Source of the DNA: Rhizobium sp. BK418
GTDB lineage: Bacteria; Pseudomonadota; Alphaproteobacteria; Rhizobiales; Rhizobiaceae
Length of the DNA stretch: 64,000 nt
NCBI RefSeq assembly: GCF_004341105.1
Contig: NZ_SLZK01000002.1
Coordinates: 614,310-678,309 of the forward strand
Reading direction: 5' to 3'
Shown piece after piece: positions 17,044 to 26,461 of this stretch. The position numbers and the translations under genes were made by a program. The first letter of the stretch is position 1; each line of letters starts with the position of its first letter. Under the pieces are notes generated by a model. That model saw only the letters and a program-made list of their open reading frames with translations. It searched no databases and had not been told where the DNA came from.

Positions 17044-18521
17044 TCGTACTGCTCCCGGTATTTGCGCACGATGTAGAGCGCATAAATGTTGAGGCAAAGC
17101 GTGATGCAGAACAGCGTGATGCCAAGTGCGAAGGCAACCAGCGTCTGCGGCGACGTGAACTCGAGGTCGCCGGTCAGCTGGTTGACGATCTTGACGGTCA
17201 CCGTCGTCATCGGCTCGAAGGGATTGAGCTGAATGCGGGCGGCGACACCGGCGGCAAGCACCACGATCATGGTTTCGCCGATGGCGCGGGAAGCCGTCAT
17301 CAGCAAAGCGCCGACGATGCCCGGAAGGGCCGCCGGGAGAACCACCTTCTTGATGGTTTCGGAGCGCGTGGCGCCGAGACCGAGCGAACCGTCGCGCAGG
17401 GCACGCGGCACTGCGGTGATGATATCGTCCGACAGCGAGGAAACGTAAGGGATCAGCATGATGCCCATGACGATACCAGCGGTGATGACGCTCTGTGCCT
17501 GGATGAAGTTCGTATAGTTGCCGGTCAGCAGACCGCTGATCTGCGCCGAGAAATCACGCAGGAACGGTCCGACGGTGACGAGCGCGAAGAAGCCGTAGAC
17601 GATCGTCGGAATGCCGGCGAGCACCTCGAGAAGCGGCTTCGAGATGGAGCGCACCCTCGGAGAAGCATATTCAGCCATGTAGATGGCGGCAAAGAGGCCT
17701 ACCGGCACGGCGACCAGCATGGCGACCAGGCCGATATAGAGCGTGCCGAGCAACAAGGGGATCAGGCCGAACTGGCCGAAAGACGAGCCGCCGGCGCCGG
17801 CAAAACGCGGATCCCAAACCGTGCCGAAGAAGAAGTCGGCGAAGGGAACGACCGCAAAGAAGCGGCCCGCTTCCGTCAGCATGGAAAGCACGATGCCGAT
17901 CGTCGTCAGAATGGCGATGGAGGACGCGACAAGGAGCGCCCAGAGCATGACGCGTTCGACACGGTTGCGGGCGCGGAAACGCGGAGCAACGGAGCGCAGC
18001 GCGTAGAAAGCGCCTGCAACAGAAATGAGCAGCACGATCGCCGTCATGATGACGCGACTCGTCATACTCTCGGCGTTCAGGGCTTTTGCGGCATCGATCA
18101 TGTAGGGCTGCGGCTCGCCGGCGAGCGGTACGCCCTTCTCGCTGAGCTTTGCCTGCAGGCCGGCAGGATTGCCAGACAGCGAAGAAAGCTCATCCGGCGG
18201 CAGCAGGTTCATGCCGCGGGCAACCGTGGCGACCATGCTGTAGGCGAGATCCTGCTGGACGGCCGGCTGCGCCTTCACGTCATCAGGAAAGGCGCCGCGA
18301 ACGGAGGAAGAGATAATGCCCGGGCTGACGGCCAGCCAGACACACAGAACGATCAGGGAAGGCAGAACAGCCCAGATCGCGGCATAGGCGCCATAATAGG
18401 CCGGCCGCGAATGCAGGGCAGCAGATCTGCCCCCGGAAACGGCCATAGCGCGGCTGCGCGCAGCCACATAGGCAACGGCGCCGATCACTACCAGGCACAA
18501 GAGTATGATGGATGTGCTCAT
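17040..18521 (-). CDS. pstC: Phosphate ABC transporter permease PstC
   Basis: This is the partner permease of PstA. The product has 493 residues, extended relative to E. coli PstC (about 320) by an N-terminal region with membrane helices at about residues 1-20 and 45-70 and a long loop up to about 150. The permease core includes FFGTVWDPRFAGAGGSSFGQFG, AEYASPRVRSISKP and the cytoplasmic loop PRALRDGSLGLGATRSETI. It overlaps pstA by four bases and follows pstS by 166 bases. Confidence 0.94.
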   Translation of the reverse strand: MSTSIILLCLVVIGAVAYVAARSRAMAVSGGRSAALHSRPAYYGAYAAIWAVLPSLIVLCVWLAVSPGIISSSVRGAFPDDVKAQPAVQQDLAYSMVATVARGMNLLPPDELSSLSGNPAGLQAKLSEKGVPLAGEPQPYMIDAAKALNAESMTSRVIMTAIVLLISVAGAFYALRSVAPRFRARNRVERVMLWALLVASSIAILTTIGIVLSMLTEAGRFFAVVPFADFFFGTVWDPRFAGAGGSSFGQFGLIPLLLGTLYIGLVAMLVAVPVGLFAAIYMAEYASPRVRSISKPLLEVLAGIPTIVYGFFALVTVGPFLRDFSAQISGLLTGNYTNFIQAQSVITAGIVMGIMLIPYVSSLSDDIITAVPRALRDGSLGLGATRSETIKKVVLPAALPGIVGALLMTASRAIGETMIVVLAAGVAARIQLNPFEPMTTVTVKIVNQLTGDLEFTSPQTLVAFALGITLFCITLCLNIYALYIVRKYREQYE

Positions 18522-18687
18522 TCGTTACGTCCCCAGGCCCACAGCCCCCAAAGAGCCCGGCAGCTCCAGGAGCATGCCATCGGCTTCGACATCATGGAGA
18601 AGAAATCACCCGCTCGGCACCCCATTGGGCCGGACGGATAAAGCGATGCCGGCGCGACGCCCCCGAGCGCCGCGCCGGCAAAGTTCA

Positions 18688-19722
18688 TTACATGGTCTTG
18701 CCAGCCTCTACGTCCTTGCGGATCGCATCGCGCTCTGCATCCGGAGCAGCAACGAGACCGTATTCGGCGAGCGGGCCGTCAGGGCCGATCATCTGGTCGG
18801 ATACGAAGAAGTTGACATATTCCTTCAGGCCCGGAACGGCGCCGAGATGTGCCTTCTTGACGTAGAAGAACAACGGGCGGGAAACCGGGTAGGTGCCGTT
18901 AGCGATGGTTTCCGTCGACGGAACGATGCCGCTCATGGTCGCAACTTTGAGCTTGTCGGCATTGTTTTCGTAGAAGGAGAGGCCGAATACGCCAACGCCG
19001 GTCTTGTTGGCAGCGATGCGTGCCAGCGTTTCCGGATAGTCGCCGTCGATGTCAACGGCAGCGCCGTCCTTGCGGACTGCGACGCAAGCCTTTGCCTGGG
19101 CAGCCTTGTCGGAGATTTCCTTGGCGATAACGTCGGTTGCGCCGGAAGCCTTGCAGCCGGCAGCCAGAACGTTCTGTTCGAAGACTTCGCGGGTGCCGTG
19201 CTTTTCGCCCGGGATATAGGCAGCGATATCAACAGCCGGAAGCTTCGGGTTGACGTCGGACCACTTCTTGTACGGGTTGGCGACGAGCTTGCCGTCGACA
19301 ACGACCTGCGCAGCGAGGGCCTTGTAGATATCGGCCGGAACGTAAGCAACGTCCGGGTTGGAAGCGTCGGTTGCGAAGACGATGCCGTCATAACCGATCT
19401 TGACTTCCTGAATGTCCGTTACGCCGGCGGCCTTGCAGGCTTCCAGCTCGCTCTTGTTGATCGGGCGCGAAGCGTTGGCAATGTCGATCGTGTCTTCACC
19501 GACGCCCTTGCAGAATTCCTTCAGACCAGCGCCCGTGCCGCCGGATTCGACGACCGGCGTCTTGAAGTTGGTGAAGGTCTCGCCGAAAGACTCGGCAACG
19601 ATCTTCGCGTAAGGCAGGACGGTGGACGAACCAGCAACCTGGATCTGGTCGCGAGCGACAGCAACGCCAGCGAAAGCGGCGGTTGCAGCGAGCGCGGCAA
19701 CAGTGAGTTTAAAGGTGTTCAT
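18688..19722 (-). CDS. pstS: Periplasmic phosphate-binding protein
   Basis: PstS captures phosphate for the Pst importer. The product has 344 residues with a signal peptide (residues 1-25, ending VAVA). The mature protein starts DQIQVAGSSTVLPYAKI, and the phosphate-loop serines and threonines follow in ESGGTGAGLKEFC, ANASRPI and KHGTREVFEQN. The ATG at 19722 follows GGGAGA by six bases; the longer open frame upstream is leader. A three-repeat Pho box lies 108-136 bases upstream, so PhoB should activate the gene directly. Confidence 0.95.
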   Translation of the reverse strand: MNTFKLTVAALAATAAFAGVAVARDQIQVAGSSTVLPYAKIVAESFGETFTNFKTPVVESGGTGAGLKEFCKGVGEDTIDIANASRPINKSELEACKAAGVTDIQEVKIGYDGIVFATDASNPDVAYVPADIYKALAAQVVVDGKLVANPYKKWSDVNPKLPAVDIAAYIPGEKHGTREVFEQNVLAAGCKASGATDVIAKEISDKAAQAKACVAVRKDGAAVDIDGDYPETLARIAANKTGVGVFGLSFYENNADKLKVATMSGIVPSTETIANGTYPVSRPLFFYVKKAHLGAVPGLKEYVNFFVSDQMIGPDGPLAEYGLVAAPDAERDAIRKDVEAGKTM

Positions 19723-19829
19723 TTGAATCTCCCGGCATTTGGGCTTGTGTGAGTGCGGCCTCAGAGAGGCCCTCGCATTGCCTTTTTTCATCGGCAGGAC
19801 TCTCTTAGCTCCTTAAGCACCGTCCTTTT

Positions 19830-19858
19830 ATGTCAAACCGATGAAACATTTATGACAG
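19830..19858 (-). promoter_or_regulatory. Pho box of pstS (three PhoB half-sites)
   Basis: Read on the minus strand, three heptamers CTGTCAT, GTTTCAT and TTGACAT lie in direct repeat at exact 11-base steps. The consensus PhoB half-site is CTGTCAT with 11-base spacing. The first copy is perfect and the others carry two changes each or fewer. The position is right for activation of pstS. Confidence 0.85.
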
Positions 19859-19920
19859 GTTAAGTTGTTGATTTTTAATGTGAAAATATTCTCGTATCAA
19901 ATTGTGTGCGACATATTGCG

Positions 19921-21165
19921 TCAGAAGCGCACGGTAAACTCGGTCCCCTTGCCAACTTCGGATTTGACGATCAGCCGCGCACGGTGGCGCGTCAGAATGT
20001 GCTTGACGATGGCAAGCCCCAGCCCCGTGCCCTTCTTGGAACGGCTGTCCTCGATGCTGACGCGATAGAAACGCTCGGTCAGGCGCGGCACGTGTTCGGC
20101 CGGAATTCCCGGCCCCTTGTCGATGACGCTGACTTCCACCGGCTGGCCGGCGCCGTTCTTCAGCCAGACATCGACCGTCTCGCCCTCCTGCCCGTATTTG
20201 CAGGCATTTTCCATCAGGTTCTCGAAGACCTGGACGAGTTCGTCGCGGTCTCCCAGAACTTCAACCTTACCCTCAGGCAGGTGCAGGTTGATCGAGACGC
20301 CGACATCCCTTGCAAGGGGTACGAGCGAATCCCTGACATGACCGAGAAGCGGCACGAGATCCACCTTCTCGTCGGGGGCGATATGCGATTTGAGCTCCAG
20401 CCTTGACAGAGACAGGAGATCGTCGACGAGCCTGCTCATGCGCGTCGTCTGGTCGAGCATGATGCCGAGGAAGCGTGCCTGCGCCTTCGGATCGTTTTTC
20501 GCCGGCCCCTGGATGGTTTCGATGAAGCCGCGCAGCGAGGCCAGCGGCGTGCGCAGCTCATGGCTGGCATTGGCGACGAAATCCGAGCGCATGCGATCGA
20601 TGCGGCGCACCTCGGAAATATCGCGGAAGGAGAGGATGTAAAAGCGTTCGTCGCGGCCGTCATCATCCTTGAATTCGACGGGGGCGCTGCGAACGATATA
20701 GACGCGCTCGGATGGCAGCCGCTCGGAATGTTCGATCTGGTTCGGCGCGTTTGTGGCGATGGTTTCGCGCACCATGTCCAAGACGCCCGGCGAACGCAGC
20801 CGCGCCGATATATGCGAGCCGAGCGTCACCTCGCCGAATGCCTTTTCGGCCGCGCGGTTCTGAAAGAGCACCGAGGCATCTTCCGAGAGCACCATGACCG
20901 GGATATCGAGCCCAGCCAATGTGGCGGAGACCTCCGGCAGGCGGCTCGGAAGCAGTTCGGGCTCCGGCTCGACCGGCTCGACGGCATCGGGCTTGATGAC
21001 CGGGGCCTCGTTGAAGAGCGACGCGAAAGCCATCACGAGCAGCAGGGCAAGCACGATCCACTTGTTCATGCCCGCAGCCAGCGCCACCAGCGCGCTCAAG
21101 AGCGTCGCCAGCAAAACCGGGCGCTCGCGCCGAATTCGCGCCAACAGGCTTTTCGTCCACGGCAT
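19921..21165 (-). CDS. phoR: Phosphate regulon sensor histidine kinase PhoR
   Basis: PhoR phosphorylates PhoB when phosphate is short. The product has 414 residues. A membrane hairpin covers about residues 17-50, then comes a PAS domain (about 85-185). The dimerisation helix carries the phospho-accepting His202 in ANASHELRTPLASL. The ATPase domain has N (NLMENACKYG), G1 (DKGPGIP) and G2 (SKKGTGLGLAIVKH) boxes. The ATG at 21165, after GGAAGA, is preferred to a GTG 24 bases upstream. The gene is 198 bases before pstS, which has its own Pho box. Confidence 0.93.
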   Translation of the reverse strand: MPWTKSLLARIRRERPVLLATLLSALVALAAGMNKWIVLALLLVMAFASLFNEAPVIKPDAVEPVEPEPELLPSRLPEVSATLAGLDIPVMVLSEDASVLFQNRAAEKAFGEVTLGSHISARLRSPGVLDMVRETIATNAPNQIEHSERLPSERVYIVRSAPVEFKDDDGRDERFYILSFRDISEVRRIDRMRSDFVANASHELRTPLASLRGFIETIQGPAKNDPKAQARFLGIMLDQTTRMSRLVDDLLSLSRLELKSHIAPDEKVDLVPLLGHVRDSLVPLARDVGVSINLHLPEGKVEVLGDRDELVQVFENLMENACKYGQEGETVDVWLKNGAGQPVEVSVIDKGPGIPAEHVPRLTERFYRVSIEDSRSKKGTGLGLAIVKHILTRHRARLIVKSEVGKGTEFTVRF

Positions 21166-21389
21166 GTCGTCTTCCAAAGTGCCTCTCACGGCATCGATTC
21201 GTTTTCTTTACATTCAAACTCTGCCTGATAGCCGCGTTTCATGACAGAAGTTTTCCGTTTGCGAAACTTGCGCGAAAAGCCGCAGCCGCGCGACGGCGAA
21301 TTGCGCTTTGCTTACGCAGTGGATTTGATTTTCAATGATAAATATGTTCGCCTCTTGCAAAACGAAACCATCAAGCACCGGAGGGAGCG

Positions 21390-22271
21390 ATGGCCAACGA
21401 TGTCGAAAGCAGGGCCGTGGAACTGGAGATCAGGGGCAAGAGGCGCGTCTTCGATATCGACGATCCCGTCCTGCCCGGATGGGTGGATGACCACGCGCTC
21501 GAATCCGGCGACTATCCTTACAAGAAGAAGCTGAAGGAAGACGAGTATTACCAAGAGCTCAGGCAGCTGCAGGCAGAGCTGGTAAAGGTGCAGTTCTGGC
21601 TGCAGGCGACGGGCAAACGGGTGATGGCCCTCTTCGAAGGGCGCGATGCCGCCGGCAAGGGCGGCGCGATCCAGGCCTCCTCGGCGCATATGAACCCGCG
21701 CCTTGCCCGCGTGGTGGCGCTTGCCAAGCCGACCGACCGGGAACAGGGCCAATGGTATTTCCAGCGCTATATCACGCAGTTTCCGACATCGGGCGAATTC
21801 GTGCTCTTCGACCGCTCCTGGTACAATCGTGCCGGCGTGGAGCCGGTCATGGGCTTCTGCACGTCGAAACAATATGAGGATTTCCTGCACCAGGCGCCGC
21901 AGGTGGAGAAGGTCATCGTCCACGAAGGCATATTCTTCTTCAAATTCTATCTCGATATCGGCCGGGAAATGCAGATCAAGCGCTTCCATGACCGGCGGCA
22001 TGACCCGCTCGCCTGCTGGAAACTCTCTTCGATGGATATAGCCGCCTTGACCAAATGGGGCGATTATAGCGAGAAGCGCGACCGCATGCTGAAGGAAACC
22101 CACACGGAATTCGCCCCCTGGACGGTGATCCGTGCCAATGACAAGCGCCGGGCGCGGCTGAACCTCATCCGCCACATGCTTGACACCATCGACTATGACG
22201 GCAAGAACAAGGACGCGATCGGCGCGCTCGATGACAAGATCATCGGCTCCGGTCCCGGCTTCCTGAAATAA
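21390..22271 (+). CDS. ppk2: Polyphosphate kinase 2
   Basis: PPK2 transfers phosphate between polyphosphate and nucleotides, mostly in the direction of making GTP or ATP. The product has 293 residues. It has Walker [14 protein letters not shown] (Gly84 to Lys90), Walker [20 protein letters not shown] and the lid segment [26 protein letters not shown] precedes the ATG. The gene is divergent from phoR, so the position beside the phosphate regulon fits a role in polyphosphate use. A half-site CTGTCAT on the minus strand at 21,240-21,246 hints at PhoB influence, but a single half-site is weak evidence. Confidence 0.93.
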   Translation: MANDVESRAVELEIRGKRRVFDIDDPVLPGWVDDHALESGDYPYKKKLKEDEYYQELRQLQAELVKVQFWLQATGKRVMALFEGRDAAGKGGAIQASSAHMNPRLARVVALAKPTDREQGQWYFQRYITQFPTSGEFVLFDRSWYNRAGVEPVMGFCTSKQYEDFLHQAPQVEKVIVHEGIFFFKFYLDIGREMQIKRFHDRRHDPLACWKLSSMDIAALTKWGDYSEKRDRMLKETHTEFAPWTVIRANDKRRARLNLIRHMLDTIDYDGKNKDAIGALDDKIIGSGPGFLK

Positions 22272-22290
22272 ACCGAGGCAACCGGGCCGC

Positions 22291-23517
22291 TTACTGGCCC
22301 GGCAGGATGCGCACGGCAAAGAGATTGATGCCGCGGGCCTTGCCGTCGACATCGCTGTTGATCATCAGCCGGCCCGGAGAATTCGGCGCGAGCGAGCGGT
22401 CGAAGCGCACCTGGAGCAGCGCATCCGACTTTTCACGCGTGACATTGAAACGATGGCGGGCGCAATTGCCGAGCGACTGGAAATCGCACTCGACGGTGAT
22501 CTGGGTCGGCTCGTCCGTAGTGGACTGCAGGGTGAGCGCCACGGTCGAGGACTTGCCGGCGAGCTGCTGCAGCACATTGGCGGGAATGCTGACGGAGACG
22601 TTGCCATCGGTATTGCCGCTCTCGGAGGTCAGGCGCACGGCTGGGCCTTCGGTTTCGGTGACGTTTTCCGAGCGCGCACGCGGACCGGCCTGGATCTTGT
22701 CGGTATCGGCAGGCTTGAAGACTTCGATCCAGTCCGCCGAGAAGCTATTCTGCGGATCGATGGCGACCGGTGCATCGTTCTGCGGCGACGCGCCGTTGCC
22801 GGCACTCTCCTCGCCATTGAAATCCTCCGGCTGCGTGCTGGCAGGCGGATTTGCGACGCTGGTATCGCGCTCGGCCGCCGTCTTCAGCAGACCGGAAGTA
22901 TAGGCCCACCAGCCGCCCATGCCGATGAAGGCGAGAACCACGCACCAGACGAGCAGACGCGAAAAGAACTTGCGCGGCTTGCGGCGGACAGCGGCCCTCT
23001 CGGGGCGAAAATCCATGCCGCCGGCCTTCTGCGGCGTTGCGCGCATCTCTCCGCGCATTTCTCCAGCAGGTGCCGCCCCCAGCTGATCGGCGCTGCTGGC
23101 GTGAACATCGTCCAGGCTCGCATCATCGACATACCCGGCGGCATCATAGCCGCGCGTTTCGCCGACAACGGCGAGATGGTTGTCCTCATGCGCGCGATAA
23201 GCGGGCTCTTCTGCGCGATCGGCCGGCTCTTCCACCTGATGCACGGGCTCAGGCATCTCGACGACGGGCGGGACGGGAACCTCCGGAGGCCCCTGGCGCG
23301 GGTGAAGGCGGGCGCGCTCCTCGCTCTCGATCGTATGGATCGTGGTTTCCAGACGATGGCGGTGATAGGCCACGACATCGGCATCGGTGATATCCTGCTT
23401 ACGCAGGCCGGCTTCCAGCGCCTGACGCGCAGACTGATAGATGCGTGCGCGAACTTCCGCGCTGTCGCGGTCGGAACTATCGAGCGCAGTTCTGATGGCC
23501 GTTTCTAGTCCGCTCAC
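22291..23517 (-). CDS. Membrane-anchored protein of unknown function
   Basis: The product has 408 residues. The first ~70 are helical, with YQSARQALEAG and a TIHTIESEERARLH helix. A proline- and glutamate-rich linker follows to about residue 150. One membrane helix (LLVWCVVLAFIGMGGWWAY, about residues 187-208) is followed by an outside domain of about 190 residues rich in beta strands, with SADWIEVFKP near its start. I do not recognise the family. The frame is open to a GTG at 23550, but the GTG at 23517 follows AAGGA by six bases and is the better start. It converges on ppk2 with a 19-base gap. A RIME-type repeat lies just upstream. Confidence 0.75.
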   Translation of the reverse strand: MSGLETAIRTALDSSDRDSAEVRARIYQSARQALEAGLRKQDITDADVVAYHRHRLETTIHTIESEERARLHPRQGPPEVPVPPVVEMPEPVHQVEEPADRAEEPAYRAHEDNHLAVVGETRGYDAAGYVDDASLDDVHASSADQLGAAPAGEMRGEMRATPQKAGGMDFRPERAAVRRKPRKFFSRLLVWCVVLAFIGMGGWWAYTSGLLKTAAERDTSVANPPASTQPEDFNGEESAGNGASPQNDAPVAIDPQNSFSADWIEVFKPADTDKIQAGPRARSENVTETEGPAVRLTSESGNTDGNVSVSIPANVLQQLAGKSSTVALTLQSTTDEPTQITVECDFQSLGNCARHRFNVTREKSDALLQVRFDRSLAPNSPGRLMINSDVDGKARGINLFAVRILPGQ

Positions 23518-23553
23518 GTCGGGTCCTTCGCGTTTCGTCGCGACATCCACCCC

Positions 23554-23653
23554 AAAAGCGTGTCGCGATTTTCAGATCGCTTGCCATGCTTCAGGCTCCT
23601 GGTTTCGCACGTCGTTACCACAAAACCGCCGCACACATTTGCGCGACATGCTC
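23554..23653. repeat. Second copy of the RIME-type palindromic element
   Basis: The element starts AAAAGCGTGTCGCGAT and ends TTGCGCGACATGCTCT with inverted ends. The inner blocks TCGTTACCACAAAACCGC and GCACACATTTG match the copy at 13,990-14,087 in the same order. It lies upstream of the membrane-anchored protein gene. Confidence 0.75.
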
Positions 23654-23892
23654 TAGAGATTGAATGTCTGTCAAAATTCGGTAACGGCAAGTACGGCAAA
23701 CCGCAAGCCTTGCAGCCCCTTCGGAGCGCATGGGCGGGGGAAAAGCGATGCCGCCCGGCGTTCCCAAGGTTTCATTTGATATTCTGAAAGTGGACAGGAT
23801 TACGGAAAAGGCGCAGCTTTCGCTCTTACTCTTTTCCCCGAGCTCTTTTCCTCTGGCGCTCTTTTCCTTGGGCGCCGGCTCTGATACATCAG

Positions 23893-23914
23893 TTGACGTT
23901 TTCGTAAACGTCAA
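23893..23914. promoter_or_regulatory. Palindromic operator before the nitronate monooxygenase gene
   Basis: TTGACGTTT (23893-23901) and AAACGTCAA (23906-23914) form a perfect 9-4-9 inverted repeat that ends 13 bases before the start codon. The outer TTGACGT/ACGTCAA arms are identical to those of the site at 58,793-58,808 before the acyl-CoA ligase gene. The arms resemble sites reported for MerR-family LiuR-type regulators; that link is inferred. Confidence 0.6.
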
Positions 23915-23927
23915 AAACGGTGACCGC

Positions 23928-24887
23928 ATGGCCTTGCCGCCGATCCTCACGGATAATTTGAGACTGCCGGTCATCGGCTCGCCGCTTTTCATCATTTCGC
24001 ATCCGGCGCTGACGCTGGCGCAATGCAAGGCCGGCGTGATCGGCGCCTTTCCGGCGCTGAACGCGCGGCCGGAAAGTCAGCTCGACGAGTGGCTGGCGAT
24101 GATGTCAGAAGATCTTGCCCATCATAATGCCAGGCATCCGGAACGGCCGGCCGCCCCCTTCGCGGTCAACCAGATCGTCCATATGTCGAACAAGCGGCTG
24201 GAGCACGATCTGATGCTCTGCGTGAAATACAAGGTGCCGATCGTCATTTCCTCGCTCGGCGCGGTGCCGGAGGTGAATGCAGCGGTTCATTCCTACGGCG
24301 GCATCGTGCTGCACGACATCATCAACAACCGCCATGCCAATTCGGCGATCCGCAAGGGCGCGGACGGGCTGATCGCGGTTGCGGCAGGAGCGGGCGGACA
24401 TGCGGGCACGCTTTCCCCCTTCGCGCTGGTGCAGGAAATCCGCGCATGGTTCGACGGCCCGCTGCTGCTCGCCGGCGCGATTGCGACCGGCGACGCCATT
24501 CTGGCAGCCCAGGCCATGGGCGCCGACATGGCCTATATCGGCACCCCCTTCATCGCGACCGAGGAGGCGCGCGCCGCCGACGCCTACAAGCAGGCGATCG
24601 TCGAGGGTGCTGCCGCCGATATCGTCTACTCCAACTATTTCACCGGCGTGCACGGCAACTACCTGAAACCCTCCATCCGCGCCGCCGGCCTCGACCCGGA
24701 CAACCTGCCCGACGCCGATCCCTCGAAGATGGATTTCGAACAGGCAACGGGCGGCGCAAAGGCCTGGAAGGACATCTGGGGCAGCGGCCAGGGCATCGGC
24801 GCGATCAAGGCCGTGGAGCCGGTGGCAAAGCTGGTCGACCGGCTGGAAGCGGAATATCAGGCCGCTCGCGCCCGGCTGGCGCTTTGA
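23928..24887 (+). CDS. Nitronate monooxygenase (2-nitropropane dioxygenase family)
   Basis: This FMN enzyme family oxidises alkyl nitronates; related proteins act on enoyl-ACP. The product has 319 residues forming a TIM barrel. It starts with LRLPVIGSPLFIISHPALT (FMN contact), then NQIVHMSNKRLEHDL, the phosphate-binding GAGGHAGTLSPFALVQEIR and the catalytic-loop region LLAGAIATGDAILAAQAMGA. The frame is open 66 codons upstream, but the ATG at 23928 begins the conserved barrel and lies after the operator palindrome. A terminator follows. The substrate is not certain. Confidence 0.88.
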   Translation: MALPPILTDNLRLPVIGSPLFIISHPALTLAQCKAGVIGAFPALNARPESQLDEWLAMMSEDLAHHNARHPERPAAPFAVNQIVHMSNKRLEHDLMLCVKYKVPIVISSLGAVPEVNAAVHSYGGIVLHDIINNRHANSAIRKGADGLIAVAAGAGGHAGTLSPFALVQEIRAWFDGPLLLAGAIATGDAILAAQAMGADMAYIGTPFIATEEARAADAYKQAIVEGAAADIVYSNYFTGVHGNYLKPSIRAAGLDPDNLPDADPSKMDFEQATGGAKAWKDIWGSGQGIGAIKAVEPVAKLVDRLEAEYQAARARLAL

Positions 24888-24919
24888 AGCGGAGGCCTTC
24901 CACAGGCTTCAGCTTTTTT
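24885..24919 (+). terminator. Intrinsic terminator of the nitronate monooxygenase gene
   Basis: TGAAGC (24885-24890) and GCTTCA (24906-24911) pair and are followed by GCTTTTTTG. The stem overlaps the stop codon. Confidence 0.6.
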
Positions 24920-25011
24920 GCCCGGGGGCATAAGAGGGTGCTTGAAATCTTGAGACAATGCCTGTATCAGCCCCATGCAAATCGCGGGCGACACGCTTCG
25001 CCCGCCGGATT

Positions 25012-25087
25012 GCCGCTTTAGCTCAGTCGGTAGAGCACATCATTCGTAATGATGGGGTCACGTGTTCGAGTCACGTAAGCGGCACCA
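25012..25087 (+). tRNA. tRNA-Thr (anticodon CGT)
   Basis: A 76-nt tRNA with encoded CCA is read. It has acceptor GCCGCTT/AAGCGGC, D arm GCTC/GAGC and anticodon stem CATCA/TGATG around TTCGTAA (CGT at 34-36). The T arm is CGTGT/TCACG with TCGAG in the loop. The sequence just downstream changes to AT-richer accessory DNA, so this tRNA is a likely integration site. Confidence 0.95.
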
Positions 25088-25165
25088 TTTTTTCTTTGAA
25101 ATTCAAAAATTACCCTCCCCACTACCACATAGTAGTTTTGCTTTTTCACATTTGAGGGGCCACGC

Positions 25166-25672
25166 ATGGATGTGCCTGCCGAAGTCGATCTTTCAACTCA
25201 GAGACAAAAGTGGGCTTGGGCGACGTTGCTTTGTGTTCTGGTATCGCCAGTCTTCCTCATTCTGAAAACACTCGTTTTTATGCTTGGCCTGGACGCGTTC
25301 CTGTTTTTTGGGGCATTCATCGTCGTCGCTATTGTGGGGTTTCTTCTTGGCCCGGTGTCGGTGGTTTGGAGTGGGTATATAGCGTTGACCGACGTCATTC
25401 TTGGCCTTTCGGAAGACCACAAATACTTCTTGTGCTGTTCGTCGAAAAACCGATTTGAATCAGAACTTGTTTCATGGGTGCCAGTTTTAATGTTTCCGGC
25501 AGGGATGACCAGCTGCCTACTTCTAGCTCGGTTGATGTTTTGGAAATCTCTCACGCTCCGACAGATGATATTGGTTGTCGCGGTCTCGACTGTTATCGCG
25601 CAAGGTTTGTTGTGGTACTATGAATGGCAAGAGGTGATCGTAAACTGCTCGACCGTTCAGTGTAATTTTTGA
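25166..25672 (+). CDS. Small multi-pass membrane protein, unknown
   Basis: The product has 168 residues with about four hydrophobic segments: roughly residues 18-38, 40-68, 104-122 and 130-150. A short Asp/His/Lys loop and a pair of cysteines (LCCSS) lie between the second and third. I recognise no family. The codon use is visibly AT-richer than the core genes. It starts 78 bases after tRNA-Thr and is the first gene of the accessory region. The ATG follows GAGGGGCC at close spacing. Confidence 0.55.
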   Translation: MDVPAEVDLSTQRQKWAWATLLCVLVSPVFLILKTLVFMLGLDAFLFFGAFIVVAIVGFLLGPVSVVWSGYIALTDVILGLSEDHKYFLCCSSKNRFESELVSWVPVLMFPAGMTSCLLLARLMFWKSLTLRQMILVVAVSTVIAQGLLWYYEWQEVIVNCSTVQCNF

Positions 25673-25811
25673 AGTGATTTGCGAATTGAGGTAGTTGATA
25701 ACCTCATATACCGCGCCCTCATTAAGCCCTTTCACCCATGAGAACCGACTGAAACTGAAGCACCTCCTGCTGGGTACTACTTGCCCAACGACCTTTGAGC
25801 GAAAGCAGATT

Positions 25812-26354
25812 TCAATCGGCATTAAACGCCCTCCCGGTCAAAAAGGCGGAAAGGTCCGTCGCCAGTTTCCTACATCCCGAACTAAAATCTTTAAGTTCCG
25901 ACATTCCGATAGGCTGATCAGGGCTAAAATCGAGGTTCCCAGAACTAAAATAGGGTGGGATGAGTCGCGGCTCCATCTGCCGGATCTCTTCCACCGACGA
26001 TACGGGCTGATTCTTATGCCAGTGCGCTACATGCCAGTGAGCTAACTTGTTGCGCATTTCAGTCTTCCGCTTAACGCGCTGCATAAGTTTTTCGAAATCG
26101 GAAAGATGATGTCCCGAAAGGCACTGCTGACCAACAACTTTGAGCATCCTGCATTTAATCTCGATGTGTCGTGCGGCGTCGAACGATAACAAGCTCAGAG
26201 CTCGCGGTGCAGGGTGCATGAACTGCGCATATAGTAGTGCAAGAAAAGACTCGATCTGAGAAAAGGCGGCAATCCCATTTCCGACTTCTGCTTTCATGGG
26301 CTCCAATGGCGGCAGGGAAACGGGGTTGATTTTGGGCACGTTCGACTCCGCCAC
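25812..26354 (-). CDS. Protein with HEPN-like RX4H motif, unknown
   Basis: The product has 180 residues, mostly helical. R101-N-K-L-A-H106 in TEMRNKLAHWHVAHWHKN fits the RX4-6H motif that forms the RNase site of HEPN domains. The preceding helices (GIAAFSQIESFLALLYAQFM and AARHIEIKCRMLKVV) resemble the four-helix arrangement of HEPN proteins. This is inference from one motif and helix pattern. The apparent start is a GTG at 26354; an ATG at 26297 is the alternative. It lies 107 bases downstream of the Cas2-like gene on the same strand, so the two may be co-transcribed. Confidence 0.6.
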   Translation of the reverse strand: MAESNVPKINPVSLPPLEPMKAEVGNGIAAFSQIESFLALLYAQFMHPAPRALSLLSFDAARHIEIKCRMLKVVGQQCLSGHHLSDFEKLMQRVKRKTEMRNKLAHWHVAHWHKNQPVSSVEEIRQMEPRLIPPYFSSGNLDFSPDQPIGMSELKDFSSGCRKLATDLSAFLTGRAFNAD

Positions 26355-26461
26355 ATAGTTGCACCAGCCTTCTATTGGCTCGGCTTGAAGACTAAGACGA
26401 CGCCGCTATTCAGCAGCTGCTTGGAGGGCGCACGATACTGGCGCCCTCCAACCTTGGTGGC

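Noticed and set aside
21240..21246. Possible Pho box between phoR and ppk2
   Set aside because: Only one good CTGTCAT half-site is present; no second half-site at 11-base spacing is convincing, so it is mentioned with ppk2 but not called.
21241..21534. 97-codon plus-strand frame before ppk2
   Set aside because: It overlaps the ppk2 start in another frame and shows no features of a protein.
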